DNA of 64,000 nt from Planifilum fulgidum (GTDB lineage: Bacteria > Bacillota > Bacilli > Thermoactinomycetales > DSM-44946): the NCBI RefSeq assembly GCF_900113175.1, contig NZ_FOOK01000017.1, forward strand, positions 1-64,000, written 5' to 3'. The translations under genes were made by a program, and so were the position numbers. Every line of letters begins with the position of its first letter. The first letter of the stretch is position 1. Positions 43,047-52,890 of this stretch are shown one piece after another. Under the pieces are notes generated by a model. It made no database searches and was not told where the DNA came from. It saw only the letters and a list, made by a program, of their open reading frames with translations.

Positions 43047-43074
43047 AGGCGGCTCCCCCCTCCTTCGGATCCTT

Positions 43075-43110
43075 AAAAAGGGCGTGCGGCCGGGCGCCGC
43101 ACGCCCCTTT
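43075..43110 (-). terminator. Attenuating hairpin between oppA and oppB
   Basis: Minus strand GGGGCGTGCGGC-gcccg-GCCGCACGCCC then T5. Inside the operon it would act as a partial terminator or 3' RNA stabiliser, allowing more binding protein than permease. Confidence 0.85.
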
Positions 43111-43117
43111 CACTGTG

Positions 43118-44809
43118 TCACTGCTGATCCTTCGGAATCCACCAGTCCATCACCTTATAGTGCTCGATGGCCCCGCGCCAGTCGAAAGTGACTCCCTTCA
43201 CCCGCTTGTTCCACGCCTCGATCTTGTTTTGCGAGTAGAGGAAGACGTAGGGCACATCCTCGCTCACCACCTCCGTCCATTTGGCGTAGATTTCCTTCCG
43301 CTTGTTCTGATCCTGGATCGCCTCGGGGCTTTCCACGGCCTCTTTGATCAACTTGTCGCTCTCCTTGTTGACCCAGTGCGGGTAGTTCCAGGGATCGGTG
43401 CTGAGCCAGATGCCGGAGGGATCCGGATCGGGGGTGAGGCTCCAGCCCATCAGCCACATCTCCACCTTATCCTTTTCGACGGCATCGGCGTGGGCGGCAA
43501 ATTCACGGGGTTTGGCCACTTCCACCTTCAGGCCGATCTTCTTCAGGTCCTCCGCGATGATCGGCGCAGTCTTTTCACGGATCGGGTTGCCCGTCGGATA
43601 ATCCAGCTTCAGGCTGAAGGGCTTGCCTTTCGGATCCTCGACGAATCCGTCCCCGTCCTTGTCCTTGTAACCGGCTTCCTCCAGGAGCTGCTTGGCCTTA
43701 TCCGGGTCATAGGGGTAGGCATCCTCCAATTCCTCGTTATAGGCCCAGCTCGCCTTCGGCATGTGCTGGTTCAGCACCGCGCCGTGACCCTTCAACAGGC
43801 CGTCCACCATGGCCTTGCGGTTGATGCCGTAGGCGATCGCCTGGCGCAGCTTTTTGTTTTTCAACTTGGGGTTGTTCAACTTGAAGCCCAAGTACTGATA
43901 GCTGAAATCCTGCGTTTCCTTGATCTCGATGTGCTCCATCGCCTTGATGGTATCAAAATCGTTCGGGGAAATGTCCGACAGGAAGTCGATCTCCCCATTC
44001 TCCAGCGCCGCGATGGCCACATCCTGGGAGATCACCTTCCAGATGATCTGATCCAGATACGGCTTGCCCTTTTCGTAGAAGTGCGGGTTCTTCTCCAGGA
44101 CCACATACTCGTTGGGCTTGATCTCCTTAAATTTGAAGGGGCCGCTGCCGACCGGGTTCTTCTTGGTGGCCTCGTGGTTCGGCATATCCTTCACCGAAAC
44201 CCCTTCGTAAACGTGTTTCGGAATCGGAGTACTCCACAGATTGTCCAAGGTGTTGGCACGGGCCACCGTAAACTCCACCTTCACCGTGTGATCGTCCACC
44301 TTGGTCACGCCGGAGAGCTTTTTCGCTTTCCCTTCATGCATCTCCTTGGCGCCCTTGATCATCTCCACCATGTAGTAGCGGGGACCGCTGTAATCCGGAT
44401 GAGCGATCGTCTCCCAGGTGAAGATCAGATCGTCCGCCGTGATCGGTTCGCCGTCGTGCCACTTGGCGTCCTTCCGCAGTTGGATCGTCAGCTCCTTGCC
44501 GTCCTCGGAAAGCTCCCATTTTTCCGCCAGAAGCGGCACATTGAGCTGCAGCTTGTCGTCGTAAGCCCACAAACTGTCGAAGGTATATTGGAGGACATAA
44601 GCATCATACTGATCCTCGTAGAATGCCGGATTGAAGACCCCCTTCGGCGTGCTGAACATCGACAGCGTCACCGTGCCGCCGGAAACCGGCTGGCCTTCCG
44701 CCTCCCCGCTCTTGCCTTCGTCCGCCTGTTGACCGCAGGCAGCCAGGAAGAAGGACAGGGAAAGAACGAAAATCATGCTGAGAAGAAATGACTTCCTCTT
44801 CATCTCCAT
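43118..44809 (-). CDS. oppA: Oligopeptide-binding lipoprotein (OppA/AppA type)
   Basis: 563 residues. A lipoprotein signal (FVLSLSFFLAACGQQ) gives a lipid-anchored Cys near residue 25. SBP family 5 marks: WELSEDGKELTIQLRKDAKW followed by HDGEPITADDLIFTWE, VGSGPFKFKEI, and KKLRQAIAYGINRKAMVDGL. It captures peptides outside the cell for the OppBCDF complex. Two adjacent ATGs (44809 and 44803) follow AAGGGGGTCG. An intra-operon hairpin after the stop probably raises its relative abundance. Confidence 0.94.
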   Translation of the reverse strand: MEMKRKSFLLSMIFVLSLSFFLAACGQQADEGKSGEAEGQPVSGGTVTLSMFSTPKGVFNPAFYEDQYDAYVLQYTFDSLWAYDDKLQLNVPLLAEKWELSEDGKELTIQLRKDAKWHDGEPITADDLIFTWETIAHPDYSGPRYYMVEMIKGAKEMHEGKAKKLSGVTKVDDHTVKVEFTVARANTLDNLWSTPIPKHVYEGVSVKDMPNHEATKKNPVGSGPFKFKEIKPNEYVVLEKNPHFYEKGKPYLDQIIWKVISQDVAIAALENGEIDFLSDISPNDFDTIKAMEHIEIKETQDFSYQYLGFKLNNPKLKNKKLRQAIAYGINRKAMVDGLLKGHGAVLNQHMPKASWAYNEELEDAYPYDPDKAKQLLEEAGYKDKDGDGFVEDPKGKPFSLKLDYPTGNPIREKTAPIIAEDLKKIGLKVEVAKPREFAAHADAVEKDKVEMWLMGWSLTPDPDPSGIWLSTDPWNYPHWVNKESDKLIKEAVESPEAIQDQNKRKEIYAKWTEVVSEDVPYVFLYSQNKIEAWNKRVKGVTFDWRGAIEHYKVMDWWIPKDQQ

Positions 44810-44896
44810 CGACCCCCTTGATCGATCTTTCTGACCCTCCGAACCGACTTCGCCGATCCATTCTTTCCTCTTCAGGCATCCCCCCTTTACAGGATC

Positions 44897-45883
44897 TCAA
44901 CCCGCTTGAGCTCCCTCATCGAACAAGTGGCAGGCCACATAATGCTCGCCCCCGAGATGAATCATCTCGGGCCGCTCCGCCCGGCACCGGTCGAAGGCCT
45001 TCGGGCAGCGCGGGTGGAAAGCGCATCCCGCGGGAGGATTGGCCGGGCTGGGGACGTTCCCGCTGAGCACGATCCGCTCCCGTTTGTGCCGGGGATTGGG
45101 CACCGGCACGGCGGACAGCAGCGCCTGGGTGTAGGGGTGCGCCGGATGGTCGTAAAGTTCCCGCTTGGGAGCGACCTCCACCATCCGTCCCAGATACATC
45201 ACCCCCACCCGGTCGGAAATGTGCTTGACGACGCTCAAATCGTGGGCGATGAAAATATAAGTCAGACCGAACTGATCCTGCAGATCCTCCATCAAATTCA
45301 GGATTTGCGACTGAATCGACACATCCAGCGCCGATACCGGCTCATCGGCCACGATCAGCTTCGGCCGGAGAGAAAGGGCCCGGGCGATCCCGATCCGCTG
45401 CCGCTGCCCCCCCGAAAACTCGTGGGGATAGCGCTGGACGTAGGCGGGATCCAGCCCCACCGTCTCCATCATCTCCCGCACCTTTTCCTTTCGCTCCCTT
45501 TTTGTGTACAAACCGTGCACCTTCATCGGCTCTTCAATCAGCTCCCCGACGGTCATCGTCGGGTTGAGGGAAGCGAAGGGATCCTGAAACACCATCTGCA
45601 GATCCCGGCGCACCCGGCGCAGGGCCCGTCGGGAAAGATGGGCGATGTCCCGCCCTTCGAACAGGACCTGGCCGTCCGTCGGTTCCAACAGCCGCAAAAT
45701 CGTGCGGCCGGTGGTGGACTTTCCGCAGCCGGACTCCCCGACGAGGCCGAAGGTTTCCCCCTTCTTCACCGAAAAGCTCACCTGGTCGACGGCCTTGACA
45801 TAACCGACCACCCTGCGCAGCACCCCGCCCCGGATCGGAAAATACTTGGAGAGATTTTTCACTTCCAGCACGGTTTCGCTCAT
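44897..45883 (-). CDS. oppF: Oligopeptide ABC transporter ATPase (OppF/AppF type)
   Basis: 328 residues. Walker A is [20 protein letters not shown], signature [17 protein letters not shown], Walker [21 protein letters not shown], and a C-terminal four-cysteine-type iron-sulfur-like segment ([20 protein letters not shown]) typical of OppD/Opp[21 protein letters not shown] is diagnostic for OppF. The ATG at 45883 overlaps the oppD stop; the frame upstream to 46024 lies within oppD and was rejected. Confidence 0.93.
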   Translation of the reverse strand: MSETVLEVKNLSKYFPIRGGVLRRVVGYVKAVDQVSFSVKKGETFGLVGESGCGKSTTGRTILRLLEPTDGQVLFEGRDIAHLSRRALRRVRRDLQMVFQDPFASLNPTMTVGELIEEPMKVHGLYTKRERKEKVREMMETVGLDPAYVQRYPHEFSGGQRQRIGIARALSLRPKLIVADEPVSALDVSIQSQILNLMEDLQDQFGLTYIFIAHDLSVVKHISDRVGVMYLGRMVEVAPKRELYDHPAHPYTQALLSAVPVPNPRHKRERIVLSGNVPSPANPPAGCAFHPRCPKAFDRCRAERPEMIHLGGEHYVACHLFDEGAQAG

Positions 45884-46866
45884 CCCTCGTCCCCCTCTCC
45901 GGTTTCGTGCAGGAAACAGCGGACGCGGTGCCCCGGGGCGATCTCCATCAGTTCCGGTTCGGCCAGACGGCACTTTTCCCAGGCTTTCTCGCAGCGGGGG
46001 GCAAATTTGCATCCCTTGGGCCATTCATCGGGCGACGGAACATTTCCGCGAATGGAGTACAAGCGCTTCTGTTCCTCCTCCAGGCTGGGAACGGATCTCA
46101 GAAGCCCCTCCGTGTACGGATGCGCGGGCTGTTCGAACAGGCGGAAAACGTCCGCCTCCTCCACCACCCGTCCGGCGTACATCACCACAACCCGATCGGC
46201 CATTTCGGCCACGACCCCCAAATCGTGGGTGATCAGCAGGATCGCGGTGTCGAACTTCTCCTTCACCTCGCGCATCAGCTCCAAAATTTGCGCCTGGATG
46301 GTCACATCCAGAGCCGTCGTCGGTTCGTCGGCGATCAACAACTTGGGATTGCACGCCACGGCCATGGCGATCATCGCCCGCTGGCGCATGCCGCCGGACA
46401 ATTGGTGCGGATACTCGTCGACAATCTCCTCGGCCCGCGGAAAGCCGACCAGCTTCAGGAGCTCCACCGTCCGGAGGCGGGCCGCCTTCTTGTCCAACCC
46501 CTGGTGCAGGATCAGACTTTCGGCGATCTGATTCCCGATGGTCATCACCGGGTTGAGCGAGGTCATCGGCTCCTGGAAAATCATCGAAATCTCGTTCCCG
46601 CGGATGCGGACCATCTCCTCCTCCGGTAGCAGACGGATATCCCTGCCGTCAAAGAGGATCTCCCCCTCGACGATCCTCCCCCGTTCAGGAAGCAACCTCA
46701 AAACGGAGAAGGACGTGATGCTCTTCCCGCAACCGGACTCTCCCACCAACGCCAGCGTCTCTTTCCGCCTCACCTCCAGATCGATCCCGTCCACCGCCGG
46801 GACCACGCCGTCATCCTGAAAAAAGTACGTTTTAAGATTCCGAATTCGCAGCAGCGGCTCCGACAA
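45880..46866 (-). CDS. oppD: Oligopeptide ABC transporter ATPase (OppD/AppD type)
   Basis: 328 residues from a TTG at 46866 that has GGGAGGGTGGAA before it (a GTG at 46881 would include part of that site). Walker A is [20 protein letters not shown], signature [17 protein letters not shown], Walker [21 protein letters not shown], and a cysteine-bearing C-terminus ([20 protein letters not shown]). First gene of the oppDFABC-type operon; 195 bp separate it from amtB, with no obvious strong promoter seen. Confidence 0.93.
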   Translation of the reverse strand: MSEPLLRIRNLKTYFFQDDGVVPAVDGIDLEVRRKETLALVGESGCGKSITSFSVLRLLPERGRIVEGEILFDGRDIRLLPEEEMVRIRGNEISMIFQEPMTSLNPVMTIGNQIAESLILHQGLDKKAARLRTVELLKLVGFPRAEEIVDEYPHQLSGGMRQRAMIAMAVACNPKLLIADEPTTALDVTIQAQILELMREVKEKFDTAILLITHDLGVVAEMADRVVVMYAGRVVEEADVFRLFEQPAHPYTEGLLRSVPSLEEEQKRLYSIRGNVPSPDEWPKGCKFAPRCEKAWEKCRLAEPELMEIAPGHRVRCFLHETGEGDEG

Positions 46867-47061
46867 ATTCCACCCTCCCACCCGTCAAGGATCGAAAATG
46901 GCGTATGAAGAGCGAAAATCAGACAGTTCCTGCATTATTTTATTCTCTTTTCATTTCCAAAAGCCCTTCTTTTGTGTTCAATCCTTCTTGGCAATCCTTT
47001 TGACCTCCTCCCGAAACGCGCAAAAGGGGGGCCGAAATGCACCGGCACCCCCTTCTTTTGC

Positions 47062-48360
47062 TTATGATGCTTCCTCCGCCGACGCTCTCCGGACCACAGT
47101 CACCACGTCGCCGGACGGCGTCAGCTGTTCCGGATATCCATATGCGCCGTGCTCACTCAGATCCAATCCCATCCTTTCCTCTTCCTCCGAAACGCGCAAT
47201 CCGAACAGCCGGTCAATCACCCACAGGGCGACAAAGGAGGCGATCGCCACATACAGGGCGGTCACCGTCACCCCCAGCAACTGAATCAAAAGCTGCCTGA
47301 GCCCGCCCCCATAGAGAAGACCCGGACCTCCCACGCCCACGATCTCGACCAGGCGCGGCGATGCGAAAATCCCCGTGGACAAGGTTCCCCAGATTCCGGC
47401 CACCCCGTGAACGGAAAAGGCGTAGATGGGATCATCCACCCCCCTCCGCTCCAAATAGAAAACGGAAAACACCGCCAGCGCCCCGGCAACCCCTCCGATA
47501 ATCACCGCAGCCCAGGGCTCGACAAAGGCGCAGGATGCCGTGATGGCCACCAGGGCGGCCAACACGCCGTTCAGCATCATCGCGATATCCGCCTTGCCCG
47601 TGAAGATCCGGACGGCGAGCAGGGCCGCAATGGCGCCGCTGGCGGCAGCCAGGTTGGTCGTCAGTGCGACGTAGCCGAAGAAGCCGTCCTGCGCCGACAG
47701 GGTGCTGCCCGGATTGAACCCGAACCATCCGATCCAGATGATCAACACGCCCAACACGGTATACACCTGGTTGTGTCCCGGCAGGGGGTTGGCCGTGCCG
47801 TCCCGGTTGAATTTGCCGATCCGGGGACCGAGCATGAGCGTTGCCACCAGCGCCGCGATTCCGCCTTGCAGGTGAACCACCGTGGAACCGGCAAAATCCT
47901 GCTTGCCGAGCGTCGACAGCCAGCCGCCTCCCCAAATCCAATGGGCGGCAACCGGATAAATCACCGCGACAAACAGCGTCCCGAAAAGGAAATAGGCGCC
48001 CAGTTTGGCCCGTTCGGCAAACCCGCCCCAGGCGATGGCCAGGGAAACCGCGGCAAAGGCCAACTGGAACAAAAACAGGATTTCCGTCGGGATTCCCCCC
48101 TCTTCGGCGGGGAAACGGAGAAACCACCCGCCGGTTCCGAACAGCGGAGTGCCCTCTCCGAAGGCGATGGCATACCCCACAGCCCAAAACGCGATGCCGG
48201 CCAGGGCGAAACTGAGCACCTGCTTGCCGGCGATGTGGCCGGCATTTTTCATGCGGGTGGATCCCGCCTCCAACAGCGCAAAGCCCGCCTGCATGAAAAT
48301 CACAAGAATCGCGCTCAGGGTGACCCAGACCATGTCGACCGAACGTGCGACCGCATCCAT
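47062..48360 (-). CDS. amtB: Ammonium transporter
   Basis: 432 residues from ATG 48360, preceded by GGAGGTGCGGGAG; upstream in-frame ATGs at 48375 and 48426 include that site. Eleven-helix Amt fold: VTLSAILVIFMQAGFALLEA, FGTGGWFLRF, HWIWGGGWLSTLGKQDFAGS, VVHLQGGIAALVATLML, LGVLIIWIGWFGFNPGSTLS and FSVHGVAGIWGTLSTGIFAS. The twin pore histidines fall in VVHLQGG and SVHGVAG. A GlnR/TnrA box lies upstream, so nitrogen limitation should control it. No glnK/PII gene is adjacent, unlike the Bacillus nrgAB operon. Confidence 0.93.
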   Translation of the reverse strand: MDAVARSVDMVWVTLSAILVIFMQAGFALLEAGSTRMKNAGHIAGKQVLSFALAGIAFWAVGYAIAFGEGTPLFGTGGWFLRFPAEEGGIPTEILFLFQLAFAAVSLAIAWGGFAERAKLGAYFLFGTLFVAVIYPVAAHWIWGGGWLSTLGKQDFAGSTVVHLQGGIAALVATLMLGPRIGKFNRDGTANPLPGHNQVYTVLGVLIIWIGWFGFNPGSTLSAQDGFFGYVALTTNLAAASGAIAALLAVRIFTGKADIAMMLNGVLAALVAITASCAFVEPWAAVIIGGVAGALAVFSVFYLERRGVDDPIYAFSVHGVAGIWGTLSTGIFASPRLVEIVGVGGPGLLYGGGLRQLLIQLLGVTVTALYVAIASFVALWVIDRLFGLRVSEEEERMGLDLSEHGAYGYPEQLTPSGDVVTVVRRASAEEAS

Positions 48361-48405
48361 CTCCCGCACCTCCATGTCAGGAAATATTACAAATCTTTCT
48401 GATGT

Positions 48406-48411
48406 ATTGTA
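48406..48411 (-). promoter_or_regulatory. Likely -10 element of amtB
   Basis: TACAAT on the minus strand, without a good -35 at 17 bp, which fits an activator-dependent promoter. The GlnR/TnrA box is centred about 50-57 bp upstream of the expected start. Confidence 0.45.
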
Positions 48412-48447
48412 TGTTATCACACTCACCCGGCGTGCGCAAGGGGGTCT

Positions 48448-48464
48448 TGTTAATTTTCATTACA
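48448..48464. promoter_or_regulatory. GlnR/TnrA box upstream of amtB
   Basis: TGTTA-N7-TTACA matches the Bacillus consensus TGTNA-N7-TNACA exactly. It is placed for activation of amtB by a TnrA-type protein or for control by GlnR. Confidence 0.8.
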
Positions 48465-48498
48465 TATACAGTTCATTTATATGACAAGAATGGGAAAT

Positions 48499-48526
48499 AA
48501 AAAAGACGGGGCCTTCGGCCGCCGTC
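48499..48526 (-). terminator. Terminator of the dnaD-like gene
   Basis: Minus strand GACGGCGGCC-gaa-GGCCCCGTC then T6, directly after the stop. Confidence 0.88.
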
Positions 48527-48531
48527 CGGAT

Positions 48532-49257
48532 TTACTCCTGATTCACCCAATTGTAAAAGGTAAAGGAAGAAGACCCGGGCTTCCGTTCCTCCCCCTGATA
48601 GAGAATCCCCCTTTGCCGGAACCGCCGGGAGTACTCCGCCGCTTCCTCGGCGTTCCGGATGCGGTTTCGCTGCCATTCCAGCAGGATGCGGTCGATATAT
48701 CGAAAACTGGCTTTCCCCGAAAACACCGCCTCCCTCAGGGCGGCCAGAATCAGTTCCTCGGAATAGCCGTCCTGATCCACCCATTGGGTCAGCATCTCGC
48801 ATTCCATCGGCGACAAGGGGCGTCCGAACTCTTCCTCAAAGCGGCGAAACAGATGTTGATATACCGCTTCCTTTTCCCCCTCCGAAGCGGAGCCCACCCG
48901 GCGGTCCAGAAAGGAAGCGGCCAACTGGTGCAAAAGGGGGGAAAGATCATACCTTTCGGAGCGCAGCCCTGCCCTGTCGATTTCCTCTTCAATCTTGAGG
49001 AATCCGCCGCGGACGAGGGATTGCAGCCAGGAAACAATCTGATCCGCGGGAACGCTCATTCGTTCCTCCAGTTCGCTCACCGTCGGAAAAGACTTCCCTT
49101 CCTTTTCCTGAAACACCATGAGGTGCAGAAGAAGCATCACTTGTCCCTCATTGAGACCCAAGCGCTTGTACTCGGAGAACAAAACCGCAGGCAGTGCGAT
49201 GGATCCCTCCTGCAACAGGTGCACCAAAGCAGCGTGCGGAGACCCTTTTCGTTCCAT
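48532..49257 (-). CDS. dnaD: DnaD-domain replication protein
   Basis: 241 residues. The N-terminal winged-helix domain (LPAVLFSEYKRLGLNEGQVM, PTVSELEERMSVPADQIVSW) and C-terminal DnaD domain (FGRPLSPMECEMLTQWVDQD, YSEELILAALREAVFSGKAS, then YIDRILLEWQRN) match DnaD, which helps load the replicative helicase. Location beside asnS is conserved in Bacillus (asnS-dnaD-nth), supporting dnaD over a phage-type relative; nth is absent here. ATG 49257 follows GAGGTGGATGGAC; upstream ATGs lie in that leader. Confidence 0.88.
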   Translation of the reverse strand: MERKGSPHAALVHLLQEGSIALPAVLFSEYKRLGLNEGQVMLLLHLMVFQEKEGKSFPTVSELEERMSVPADQIVSWLQSLVRGGFLKIEEEIDRAGLRSERYDLSPLLHQLAASFLDRRVGSASEGEKEAVYQHLFRRFEEEFGRPLSPMECEMLTQWVDQDGYSEELILAALREAVFSGKASFRYIDRILLEWQRNRIRNAEEAAEYSRRFRQRGILYQGEERKPGSSSFTFYNWVNQE

Positions 49258-49312
49258 GTCCATCCACCTCATCCCTACTATACCAGCGCCAAGGAAGAAA
49301 AAACAGTCTTGA

Positions 49313-49353
49313 AAAACAAAAAGCATCGGTCCCATGCCGATGCTTTTTGTTTT
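49313..49353. terminator. asnS terminator (symmetrical)
   Basis: AAAAAGCATCGG-tcccatg-CCGATGCTTTTT with A/T runs on both sides, between asnS and dnaD on the minus strand. Confidence 0.9.
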
Positions 49354-50643
49354 TTACGGATAGAGGCGGTTCAGCATGCGGGGGAAAGGAATGGTCTCCC
49401 GAACGTGATCCAACCCGCAGATCCAGGCGACCGTCCGTTCCAAACCCAATCCGAAACCGGAATGGGGCACCGTGCCGTACCGGCGGAGATCCAAATACCA
49501 CTCATACGCTTCCCGGGGAAGCCGGTGTTCGACAAACCTCTGCCGAAGGAGCTCCGGATCGTCGATCCGCTGACTTCCGCCGATGATCTCGCCGTATCCC
49601 TCCGGCGCGATCAGATCCGCGCACAAAACCACCTCCGGCCGCGCCGGGTCCGGCTTCATGTAGAAAGCCTTCACTTTCGCCGGATAATGCGTGACGAACA
49701 CCGGTTTGTCGAAGCTTTCGGCGATCTTCGTCTCGTGGGGCGCCCCGAAATCCTCCCCCCATTCAAAGGGCATTCCTTCCCGGTTCAAAAGTTCCACCGC
49801 CTCATCGTAGGTGATCCGGGGAAACGGCGATTTCACTCTTTCCAGGGGAGCGGTGTCCCGGCCGATGGTATTGAGCTCGTCCCGGCACGCCCTGAGCACA
49901 TGCTGCACCACGTGGCTGACCAGCTCTTCCTGGATGCGCAGACTCTCCTCGTGCTCGGTGAAGGCCATTTCGGGCTCGATCATCCAAAATTCGATCAGAT
50001 GGCGGCGCGTTTTCGATTTTTCCGCCCGGAACGTGGGTCCGAAGGAATAAACGCGCCCCAGCGCCATCGCCGCCGCTTCCATATACAGCTGCCCGCTTTG
50101 GGTGAGGAAGGCCTCCTCATCGAAATACCGGGTGGAAAACAGCGTGGTCGTCCCCTCACAGGCGGAAGGGGTCAATATCGGGGGATCCACGAGGGTGAAT
50201 CCCTGTCCGTCCAGCCAGTCCTGAATCGCCCGGATGATTTCGGCGCGAATCTTGAGAATGGCGCGCTGACGGGGGGTGCGGATCCAAAGGTGGCGATGAT
50301 CCATCAGGAAGTCCACACCGTGCTTTTTCAGGGCGATGGGGTACTCCTCGGCAATCTGAATGATCTCAATGTCCTCGACATCCAGCTCATACCCGCCGGG
50401 AGCGCGCTCATCCCGGCGAACCGTCCCCCGGACATACAGGGAGCTTTCTTGGGTCAACTGCCTGGCTCGCTCCCACACCTCCGGGGACACCTGGTTCTTC
50501 ACAAGAACGCCCTGGATGAAACCGGTGCCGTCGCGGAGCTGAAGAAACTGGATCTTTCCGCTGGAACGTTTGTTGTACAGCCATGCGCCCAACTTCACCG
50601 ATTCACCGACATGTTCAGCGATATTGCCAATACGGACCAACAC
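49354..50643 (-). CDS. asnS: Asparaginyl-tRNA synthetase
   Basis: 429 residues from a GTG at 50643 (SD GGGGGAATCAAA); an ATG at 50661 lies within the leader. The N-terminal OB-fold anticodon-binding domain ([20 protein letters not shown]) and class II catalytic core follow: motif 2 [20 protein letters not shown] and motif 3 [16 protein letters not shown]. Charges tRNA-Asn in the cytosol. No T-box leader was seen upstream. Followed by its terminator and dnaD. Confidence 0.95.
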   Translation of the reverse strand: MLVRIGNIAEHVGESVKLGAWLYNKRSSGKIQFLQLRDGTGFIQGVLVKNQVSPEVWERARQLTQESSLYVRGTVRRDERAPGGYELDVEDIEIIQIAEEYPIALKKHGVDFLMDHRHLWIRTPRQRAILKIRAEIIRAIQDWLDGQGFTLVDPPILTPSACEGTTTLFSTRYFDEEAFLTQSGQLYMEAAAMALGRVYSFGPTFRAEKSKTRRHLIEFWMIEPEMAFTEHEESLRIQEELVSHVVQHVLRACRDELNTIGRDTAPLERVKSPFPRITYDEAVELLNREGMPFEWGEDFGAPHETKIAESFDKPVFVTHYPAKVKAFYMKPDPARPEVVLCADLIAPEGYGEIIGGSQRIDDPELLRQRFVEHRLPREAYEWYLDLRRYGTVPHSGFGLGLERTVAWICGLDHVRETIPFPRMLNRLYP

Positions 50644-50732
50644 TTTGATTCCCCCATCCAATTGCTGACTCGTTCATTATAAACCCACCGGAAAAGGAGA
50701 GTCAATGCGCGCTGGCCCCTGCTTCCGAAACA

Positions 50733-50764
50733 TAAAAAGCGGCCGGCGAAAAGCCGGCCGCCAG
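50733..50764 (-). terminator. glnA terminator
   Basis: Minus strand GGCGGCCGGC-ttttc-GCCGGCCGC then T5, about 100 bp after the glnA stop. A further hairpin (GCAGCCTTCGGAAGGCTGC, 50824-50842) lies between. Confidence 0.88.
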
Positions 50765-50860
50765 CTGTCGGCAGATTCCAGGAGGGGGCTGAAGGGGGCG
50801 GGAAGGAAAACGCGGCCCGTTCCATCGGCGCAGCCTTCGGAAGGCTGCGTTTCCTTAACA

Positions 50861-52201
50861 TCAGTACAGCGACATATACTGCTCCCGTTCCCAGGGATGC
50901 ACTTGCATGCGGAACATGTCCCACTCGATCTCCTTCGCTTGGACGAAGTGGGTCAGGGCGTGTTCCCCGAGGGCTTCGCAGATCACCGGATTCCGCTGCA
51001 ATTCCTCCAGTGCTTCCTTCAGAGTGGAAGGCAGGCTCTCGATTCCCGCGGCGCGCCGTTCCGCATCGTCCATGACGTAAATGTTGCGATCCACTTGCTC
51101 CGGAAGAGGCAGCTCGTTTTTGATGCCGTCCAGCCCGGCCTTCAGCATCACCGCCAGCGCCAGATAAGGATTGGCCGCGGGATCGGGGTTGCGCACTTCG
51201 ATCCGGGTGCTCAATCCCCGGGAAGCCGGAATGCGGACCAGGGGACTTCGGTTTTTCGGCGACCACGCCACGTAGCACGGGGCTTCATAACCGGGCACCA
51301 GCCGCTTGTAGGAATTGACCAGGGGATTGGTGATCGCCGCGAAGGAGCGGGCGTGCTTCAGGATGCCGGCCAGAAAGTGGCGGGCGATTTGGGAAAGGCC
51401 CAGTTCGTCCCTTTCGTCGTAAAAGGCGTTCTCATCCCCCCGGAACAGCGACATGTGGCAGTGCATCCCCGACCCGTTCACGCCGTAGAGGGGCTTTGGC
51501 ATGAACGTGGCGTGCAATCCGTACCGGCGGGCGATATTCTTCACCACCAGTTTGAAGATCTGGATGTTGTCCGCCGTCTGCACCGCATTGGCATACTTAA
51601 AATCGATTTCGTGCTGTCCCGGGGCCACTTCGTGGTGGGAAGCCTCCACTTCGAAACCCAGTTGGTCCAGGGTGACCACGATATCCCGCCGGCAGTTTTC
51701 GCCCAGGTCCAGGGGAGCCAGGTCAAAATAGCCGCCTTTGTCGTTCAGATCCAAGGTGGGCTCCCCTTTTTCATCGGACTTGAACAGGAAAAATTCCGGT
51801 TCCGTCCCCACGTTGAAGGCGGTAAAGCCCATCTCCTCCGCTTCCTTGAGCACCCTTTTCAAAATGCTTCGCGGATCGCCGGGAAAGGGTCTGCCGTCCG
51901 GCAAATAGACGTCACAGATCAAACCGGCCACTTTCCCCTCCGTCCCGGACGTCCAGGGATAAATCACCCAGGAATCGAGATCGGGATACAGGTACATATC
52001 CGATTCCTCGATGCGGACAAACCCTTCGATCGACGATCCGTCGAACATCAACTTGTTGTCCAGCGCCTTTTCCAGTTGGCTGCGGGGGATTTCCACGTTC
52101 TTGATGGTGCCGAGCAAATCGGTAAACTGCAGCCGGATATACCGGACATTCTCCTCTTCCACCATTTTCATGATATCTTCCCGGGTATATCTTCCAGCCA
52201 T
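50861..52201 (-). CDS. glnA: Glutamine synthetase, type I-alpha
   Basis: 446 residues, the usual size of Bacillus GlnA. Makes glutamine from glutamate, ammonia and ATP. Marks: [20 protein letters not shown] (beta-grasp and D50 loop), [34 protein letters not shown] and the adenosine-site RIPASRG. It lacks the adenylylation tyrosine loop of the I-beta type, so control is by feedback and by binding GlnR. Start follows AAGGGAGACTG-like sequence. Forms the glnRA operon, with glnR 40 bp upstream. Confidence 0.96.
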   Translation of the reverse strand: MAGRYTREDIMKMVEEENVRYIRLQFTDLLGTIKNVEIPRSQLEKALDNKLMFDGSSIEGFVRIEESDMYLYPDLDSWVIYPWTSGTEGKVAGLICDVYLPDGRPFPGDPRSILKRVLKEAEEMGFTAFNVGTEPEFFLFKSDEKGEPTLDLNDKGGYFDLAPLDLGENCRRDIVVTLDQLGFEVEASHHEVAPGQHEIDFKYANAVQTADNIQIFKLVVKNIARRYGLHATFMPKPLYGVNGSGMHCHMSLFRGDENAFYDERDELGLSQIARHFLAGILKHARSFAAITNPLVNSYKRLVPGYEAPCYVAWSPKNRSPLVRIPASRGLSTRIEVRNPDPAANPYLALAVMLKAGLDGIKNELPLPEQVDRNIYVMDDAERRAAGIESLPSTLKEALEELQRNPVICEALGEHALTHFVQAKEIEWDMFRMQVHPWEREQYMSLY

Positions 52202-52241
52202 ATATCAGTCTCCCTTCTCTCAAAATAAATGCGTCGCGGCA

Positions 52242-52649
52242 TCAATGGAAGAAGCGGGACAACTCCCCTTGAATCAGATGCTGCTGCCCCGGCCGGACCG
52301 GCAATTCATTCAGCTGCCGCTTCAACAGACGGTGCAGCTCTTCCTCCGACAAATCCCGCCGGGACTCCGACTCGGCCAACGGCTGAACCGGTTCGGAGAG
52401 CGGCGCCTTCGGGCGGCTCAGCACTTCCTTGACGCCGGCGATGTTCACCCCTTTTTCCATCAATGCCTTGATCTCCAACAGCCGATCCACGTCATTGAAG
52501 GAAAACAAGCGTTGATTTCCCTTGGTGCGCGCCGGTTTGATCAATCCCTGCTCCTCGTAGTATCGTATCTGGCGAGGAGTCAACTCGGTCAGCTTGGTCA
52601 CAATCCCCATCGGAAACAAAGGCATGTTTCGCCGAACCGAGTCGCGCAC
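52242..52649 (-). CDS. glnR: GlnR, MerR-family nitrogen regulator
   Basis: 135 residues from a GTG at 52649 placed eight bases after GGGAGG; this gives the Bacillus-like N-terminus RDSVRRNMPLFPMGIV. Winged helix: TKLTELTPRQIRYYEEQGLI and GNQRLFSFNDVDRLLEIKAL. The flexible C-terminus (HRLLKRQLNELPVRPG) is the GlnA-sensing tail. It represses glnRA when nitrogen is plentiful, using feedback-inhibited GlnA as partner. An ATG at 52655 is also possible. Confidence 0.94.
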   Translation of the reverse strand: MRDSVRRNMPLFPMGIVTKLTELTPRQIRYYEEQGLIKPARTKGNQRLFSFNDVDRLLEIKALMEKGVNIAGVKEVLSRPKAPLSEPVQPLAESESRRDLSEEELHRLLKRQLNELPVRPGQQHLIQGELSRFFH

Positions 52650-52680
52650 AACCATTCCCTCCCTTCCCTTGTTTGAATAC

Positions 52681-52710
52681 ATTCTATTCCATGACAAGTT
52701 TATTTGTCAA
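52681..52710 (-). promoter_or_regulatory. glnRA sigma-A promoter
   Basis: Minus strand TTGACA (52705-52710), 18 bp, TAGAAT (52681-52686). An inverted repeat TGACAA-gtttat-TTGTCA (52692-52709) spans the -35 and spacer. Confidence 0.8.
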
Positions 52711-52714
52711 CACA

Positions 52715-52731
52715 TGTTAAAAAAAATAACA
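52715..52731. promoter_or_regulatory. GlnR box of glnRA
   Basis: TGTTA-AAAAAAA-TAACA, a perfect TGTNA-N7-TNACA palindrome, just upstream of the -35. Confidence 0.9.
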
Positions 52732-52890
52732 TCTAATGGCCGCGATCGGAACCTTCCGGGGGAGTTATGCCATTTCGACAATACCTGTTGCAGATCGCCT
52801 CGATTTGTGTTAAGTCAATATGAGGGAACGATTGAAATTCCCTGTGTGCATGTAAACGACGATCCTGATTATCGGAAGGGGAGCTCTCCT

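Noticed and set aside
43037-44791. 584-residue plus-strand frame opposite oppA
   Set aside because: Antisense shadow of a clear peptide-binding lipoprotein.
48481-50682. 733-residue plus-strand frame over dnaD and asnS
   Set aside because: Pure antisense of two well-supported genes and their terminators.
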